From contig JAEEVF010000002.1 in NCBI GenBank assembly GCA_016290775.1, positions 124,001-188,000 of the forward strand: a stretch of DNA of 64,000 nucleotides. The letters are read 5' to 3'. The DNA comes from Acetatifactor sp. (GTDB lineage: Bacteria > Bacillota > Clostridia > Lachnospirales > Lachnospiraceae). The position numbers and the translations under genes were made by a program. Below are positions 60,726-64,000 of this stretch, piece by piece. Below the pieces are notes generated by a model. The model saw nothing but the letters and a program-made list of their open reading frames with translations, searched no databases and was not told the DNA's origin. The first letter of the stretch is position 1. The number at the start of each line of letters is the position of its first letter.

Positions 60726-62984
60726 ATGACAAAAAGGTTTTTGTCAATCATTGTATCCATCTGTCTGGTTTTGACATTATGTGCATGTGACAAACCGGAA
60801 AATATGTCCGTCGAGTCTGTTTCAGGAAATCTAAAGGCAAGCGGAAATGCCTGCGAGGCGCTTTTTGAACGCGTGCAGGCTTACGAAGAGACGGCAAAGC
60901 TCCAAAGTGACGTCGGGATGACGCTTTCCGGCGAGTTTTTTTACGGCATGGCCCAGGCAGAAATCTCCTCCCTTAGACTTTGCATCGACACGGTGCTCTG
61001 GCTCCTCGGAGAGGGCGAGTCCTTAGACGACGTGATCGGCGATGCGCCCTACAAGGACTGGGATTCCATTACAGCCGCAGGTCTTGGGAGCGACGCGCCC
61101 CTTTATTTTGAAGGCCTGATCTATACCTTCCGCGGAAAGGATGCGGAAGCGGAAAGCTGTTATCAAAAGGCATCCGCATATCCAAACCACGTGGAGCGGG
61201 ACTTTTATTATCTGAGGAACGAAAGCGTTGAAAATCTTTACGCATTAAGGGAGCAGGTTCTCACGATCGAGAAGGAAGTGAGCAATCACTTTTCACCCAA
61301 GGCGCAGCTTGTTACGGACCGTACGGGCGCGGAGTTTTTCCCAGCCTATCATCTCGTCATGGCAAAAGAAGAGAGCGATCCGCAGACTGCAAAACAGTGC
61401 GCGATGAATGCACTCATGGCGAATCCGCAGGAGCCTTCGCTTTATGCCGCGGCGGCGATATATGCCATGGATGCGCAGGACCCCGCCCTTGGGAGTGAGC
61501 TTTTGAACGAGGGCCTTTTCCTTTGGCCAAAGGACGATCTTTTGAACTTCCTTGGTGCGGTCTATAGTTATTCCGCAGGTGACGTTGGCTTGTCAAAAGA
61601 ATTCCTCGCCGTGGCGAAGGAAAGCCAGAACGAACACATTAAGGAATATGTATCCGCCTTGGAAAACGAGATCAGTCGCCAGCCCGTGAGATTAAAGTCT
61701 GTATCCTTAACGCTCCAGGAGCAGTCCTGGATGCAGCTTCTTCGTCCGAGCAGTCTGCCGAAGGTGGCTTCCGTGACTTCTTATCCCGTAGAGCTACAGG
61801 TGGCATTTCCGCAGTTTACGCCCATCACCTTCGAGGGCAAGCTTTCTTTTGACGGGCAGATCACGGACGAGCAGATTCTTAACGCATTAAAGAGTGCAGT
61901 ATCGGCGGTCAGTGAATATAAGAGCCTTGATGATGCGACGAGAGATAAGAACACCATTGACGAAATTCTGAAAAGGCTTAAATTCACGCCCGAGGCTCAG
62001 GACAGGATCATCCACAACTGGCTTTCTTTGATCGGATATGACAAGATGTATGACTTGGTACGCGCAAAGATCCCGACGTTGGATGCATATGACGGCGTCA
62101 GCGCGTTGATCGGGAAGATGGACGAAGCAGCGCAGGAATTTGGCTTTGACGGTCTCCCGGATGAAGCCAATTTGATCATTGCAGGCATTATGGTCTCGAT
62201 CAAGGAATATAAAGAGGATCAGAAGAAATATAAGGACATTGTGGAGCTTTCCAATGCAAGGGGACGCCTTCGGGAGTTTTATGACAAGGTGAATTCCCTG
62301 CTTCGGGATGAAATGTCGAAAAACATGCGCTGGACCATCAGCATCTTACAGCAGAAAACCATGGAGGAGACCTTTGACTATGCCTATAACATCAAGGCGC
62401 CCTATTGCTACACGGCAGACATAGAACTGGTCAAGGAGGGCGGTGATTTTTCCAGCTTTACCGGAACCTATGTCGGGGACTTCAGTCTGGGGCTTGTAGC
62501 GGACCTGAGCGACTACGATAAGATCTTTTGCCAGCGCGTGGCGGACCAATATACCGAGAACTCGAAAAAAGGGCAGCTGAACCACACATACAACGCCATC
62601 TCAACAACCATCAACCAGCCGTCGGAAAGCGAATGCTATGTCAAGGGCGAGGGCGTTTCCGTAACGCTTTCCATGCCCTACGGGACCAACCGAATGAAGT
62701 TCGAGCTTCCGCTGGATGCCACAAAGATGGAGTCGAAAAGCAAGGTTCTCATCGATAAGTCCTATACCTACGGATATTCCGGGAAGGATATGACCGAGAC
62801 GATCACGCACACCAGGATCGAGGATTCCGAAACGGGGACGTCGCATCTATGGATCCATAGGGTGGTAACGGTCAAGGAATATTCGCAGAGCTTCGACGAG
62901 GAGCAGGAAGGAACCGTCGGGGACATGGACGTGAGGCCGTACTTAAAAATGAATCTGGTGATCGATACAAGGATCGATGAATAA
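60726..62984 (+). CDS. Large lipoprotein with TPR-like N-terminal part
   Basis: 752 residues. Signal MTKRFLSIIVSICLVLTLCAC with Cys 21 lipidated. Residues 30-330 are helical with TPR-like pairs (YFEGLIYTFRGKDAEAESCYQKASAYPNH, PSLYAAAAIYAMDAQDPALGSELLNEGLF). The rest, from about 350, is mixed and includes a region rich in aromatic residues before the C-terminus. AAAGGAG precedes the ATG. No family recognised; a surface complex or secretion role is possible. Confidence 0.72.
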   Translation: MTKRFLSIIVSICLVLTLCACDKPENMSVESVSGNLKASGNACEALFERVQAYEETAKLQSDVGMTLSGEFFYGMAQAEISSLRLCIDTVLWLLGEGESLDDVIGDAPYKDWDSITAAGLGSDAPLYFEGLIYTFRGKDAEAESCYQKASAYPNHVERDFYYLRNESVENLYALREQVLTIEKEVSNHFSPKAQLVTDRTGAEFFPAYHLVMAKEESDPQTAKQCAMNALMANPQEPSLYAAAAIYAMDAQDPALGSELLNEGLFLWPKDDLLNFLGAVYSYSAGDVGLSKEFLAVAKESQNEHIKEYVSALENEISRQPVRLKSVSLTLQEQSWMQLLRPSSLPKVASVTSYPVELQVAFPQFTPITFEGKLSFDGQITDEQILNALKSAVSAVSEYKSLDDATRDKNTIDEILKRLKFTPEAQDRIIHNWLSLIGYDKMYDLVRAKIPTLDAYDGVSALIGKMDEAAQEFGFDGLPDEANLIIAGIMVSIKEYKEDQKKYKDIVELSNARGRLREFYDKVNSLLRDEMSKNMRWTISILQQKTMEETFDYAYNIKAPYCYTADIELVKEGGDFSSFTGTYVGDFSLGLVADLSDYDKIFCQRVADQYTENSKKGQLNHTYNAISTTINQPSESECYVKGEGVSVTLSMPYGTNRMKFELPLDATKMESKSKVLIDKSYTYGYSGKDMTETITHTRIEDSETGTSHLWIHRVVTVKEYSQSFDEEQEGTVGDMDVRPYLKMNLVIDTRIDE

Positions 62985-63006
62985 TATGAAACGAAGGAGA
63001 AAAAAC

Positions 63007-63744
63007 ATGAAGAAGAGATTAGGTATCGTGTTGGCACTTTTGATCGCGCTGTCGCTTGTGGCATGCGGAAAGGACACCAGCGAGAGCTCTAAGGAATCTC
63101 AGGCAAGGTCTGACGCGCCGCTTGAGAGAGAGGACAACTCTTCGAAAACGAAGGAATCCTCGGAGGCAAAGACGGAGGCAGAAAATCAGAGCGAGGCGCA
63201 GGCAAGTACGGAAGGCACCGGATTCTCATCCATGACGGACATCCAGAGCGCCACGGACGTTGTGTGGGGCAAGCAGGATGACGCGACCCGCGCGGAGATC
63301 ATTGCTGCTGCACAGGCGGAAGGCATGGACGTATCCTTTGGAAACGACGGCAGCATGACCATCGTGGATACGGACGGCACGGTTCTTGTACAGAATTCCG
63401 ACGGAAGCTGGACGAGCAAGGAGCAGGACGGTTCCACCACCCAGCTGGGCGGCAACTGGCCCGACAATGAATTTACCAAGCTCATCCCCAAGCCCGAGTT
63501 CTCGCTGGCGGGAGCATCTACCGAAGAATATGAGTTCACCGCCGCTTTCCAGGGCGTTACCGTCGATCAGGTCAAGGAATATGCTGAAAAGGTAAAGGCT
63601 GCAGGCTTCACGGAAGATCCCGAGGAGCAAGATCAAGTCATCTACGGCATCACCGTTTATACCTACAGCGCGTACAATAAAGACGGATACCAGGTGGAGG
63701 TCAGTTTCACCAACGGCACCTGCGGCGTAACGGTTAGCAAGTAA
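63007..63744 (+). CDS. Lipoprotein, unknown (2)
   Basis: 245 residues from ATG 63007, 7 bases after AAGGAGA; an in-frame ATG at 62986 lacks a ribosome site. Signal MKKRLGIVLALLIALSLVAC, Cys 20. A long Ser/Glu/Lys linker (to about 72) leads to a domain with repeated short strands (DGSMTIVDTDGTVLVQNSDGSW) and a C-terminal alpha/beta part. No family recognised. It starts 22 bases after the large lipoprotein. Confidence 0.75.
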   Translation: MKKRLGIVLALLIALSLVACGKDTSESSKESQARSDAPLEREDNSSKTKESSEAKTEAENQSEAQASTEGTGFSSMTDIQSATDVVWGKQDDATRAEIIAAAQAEGMDVSFGNDGSMTIVDTDGTVLVQNSDGSWTSKEQDGSTTQLGGNWPDNEFTKLIPKPEFSLAGASTEEYEFTAAFQGVTVDQVKEYAEKVKAAGFTEDPEEQDQVIYGITVYTYSAYNKDGYQVEVSFTNGTCGVTVSK

Positions 63745-63857
63745 CACAAACACAGCCCAGACTTGTCGATTCGAAATTTGAAGGAGCAAGGATTTCTTTT
63801 GTAGCATCACGGAAGGGCTGACGGCAAAATAAGGATTCATCGAAATGAGGGATCATC

Positions 63858-64000
63858 ATGAGAAAGATTAGGGTGATCATTTTAGTTCTCATATTGGCTG
63901 TGTTCGCCACGAGTTGTCTGGGGAAGTCATGCGTTGCTTCGCCGGTTTCGTCGGCTCCCAAGAAATATGAAAAGCATTACGGGCTGGAGGAAGAAAAGTG
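63858..64000 (+). CDS. Lipoprotein, N-terminal fragment
   Basis: 47 codons before the window ends. MRKIRVIILVLILAVFATSC is a lipoprotein signal with Cys 20. GAGG lies upstream. The mature part visible is basic and short. The gene continues outside the window. Confidence 0.65.
   Translation, partial: MRKIRVIILVLILAVFATSCLGKSCVASPVSSAPKKYEKHYGLEEEK

Overview
The window looks like chromosome of a low-to-mid GC Clostridia bacterium of the Lachnospiraceae type. The grounds are Firmicute-style GGAGG ribosome sites, a T-box leader, YczE, AGCS, CPBP and LytTR/DUF3021 genes, a DUF6935-like gene, a secreted GH5 cellulase lipoprotein, and the dispersed inverted repeat GTGCCAGTGGGGACGG. The family assignment is inference; no rRNA or other taxonomic marker is present.

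Layout. 0-4.5 kb: end of an extracellular solute-binding protein, a GH5 endoglucanase, a CbiT-like methyltransferase (minus) and full-length guaA. 4.5-5.2 kb: two non-coding repeat blocks, seven exact 63-bp periods and then a 15-bp polypurine array. 5.2-13.9 kb: a PD-(D/E)XK-like protein, a wrecked HD-GYP gene, a DUF6935-like protein, a membrane protein, a coiled-coil protein ending in a dead helicase segment, a cNMP-domain/NhaC-type antiporter fusion, a Vsr-like nuclease and an alpha/beta hydrolase. 14-20.9 kb: a cell-wall cluster with a membrane-anchored MurF-like ligase, a phosphoesterase, Ddl and a VanX-type dipeptidase. 20.9-25.2 kb: a tetR-MFS-CPBP operon (minus) with twin TetR operators, divergent from an ECF sigma factor and its probable anti-sigma.

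25.3-41.9 kb holds the main find. A second, short guaA (ATP-pyrophosphatase part only) carries a 15.5-kb genomic island in its 3' end. The island is bounded by a perfect 12-bp direct repeat that includes the guaA stop codon. Just inside each end lies a pair of TGACAAC sites 11 bp apart, and the old guaA terminator now lies beyond the right end. It encodes a repressor/excisionase/tyrosine-integrase switch, MobC-like and RepA_N-like proteins, and a defence cargo: HsdR, a small PD-(D/E)XK protein, a fused HsdM-half-HsdS, an unknown membrane-tailed protein, an HNH-DGQHR protein with an unknown partner, an AlbA_2/ATPase/HTH protein, and a beta-flower-like plus HEPN pair. Several of these look like undescribed defence modules.

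42-57 kb: two paralogous MerR + small-membrane-protein cassettes share one palindromic operator within 19-bp-spaced promoters, and a third MerR gene is built the same way. Also here are a D-2-hydroxyacid dehydrogenase, a YczE-like protein, an AGCS symporter, a T-box leader ahead of a methyltransferase, an ABC-LytTR-DUF3021 operon (minus) and a GntR-ABC operon (plus). 57-64 kb: an XRE/Bro-N (DinD-like) pair, a membrane-bound LuxR regulator and a run of lipoproteins, the last cut by the window end.
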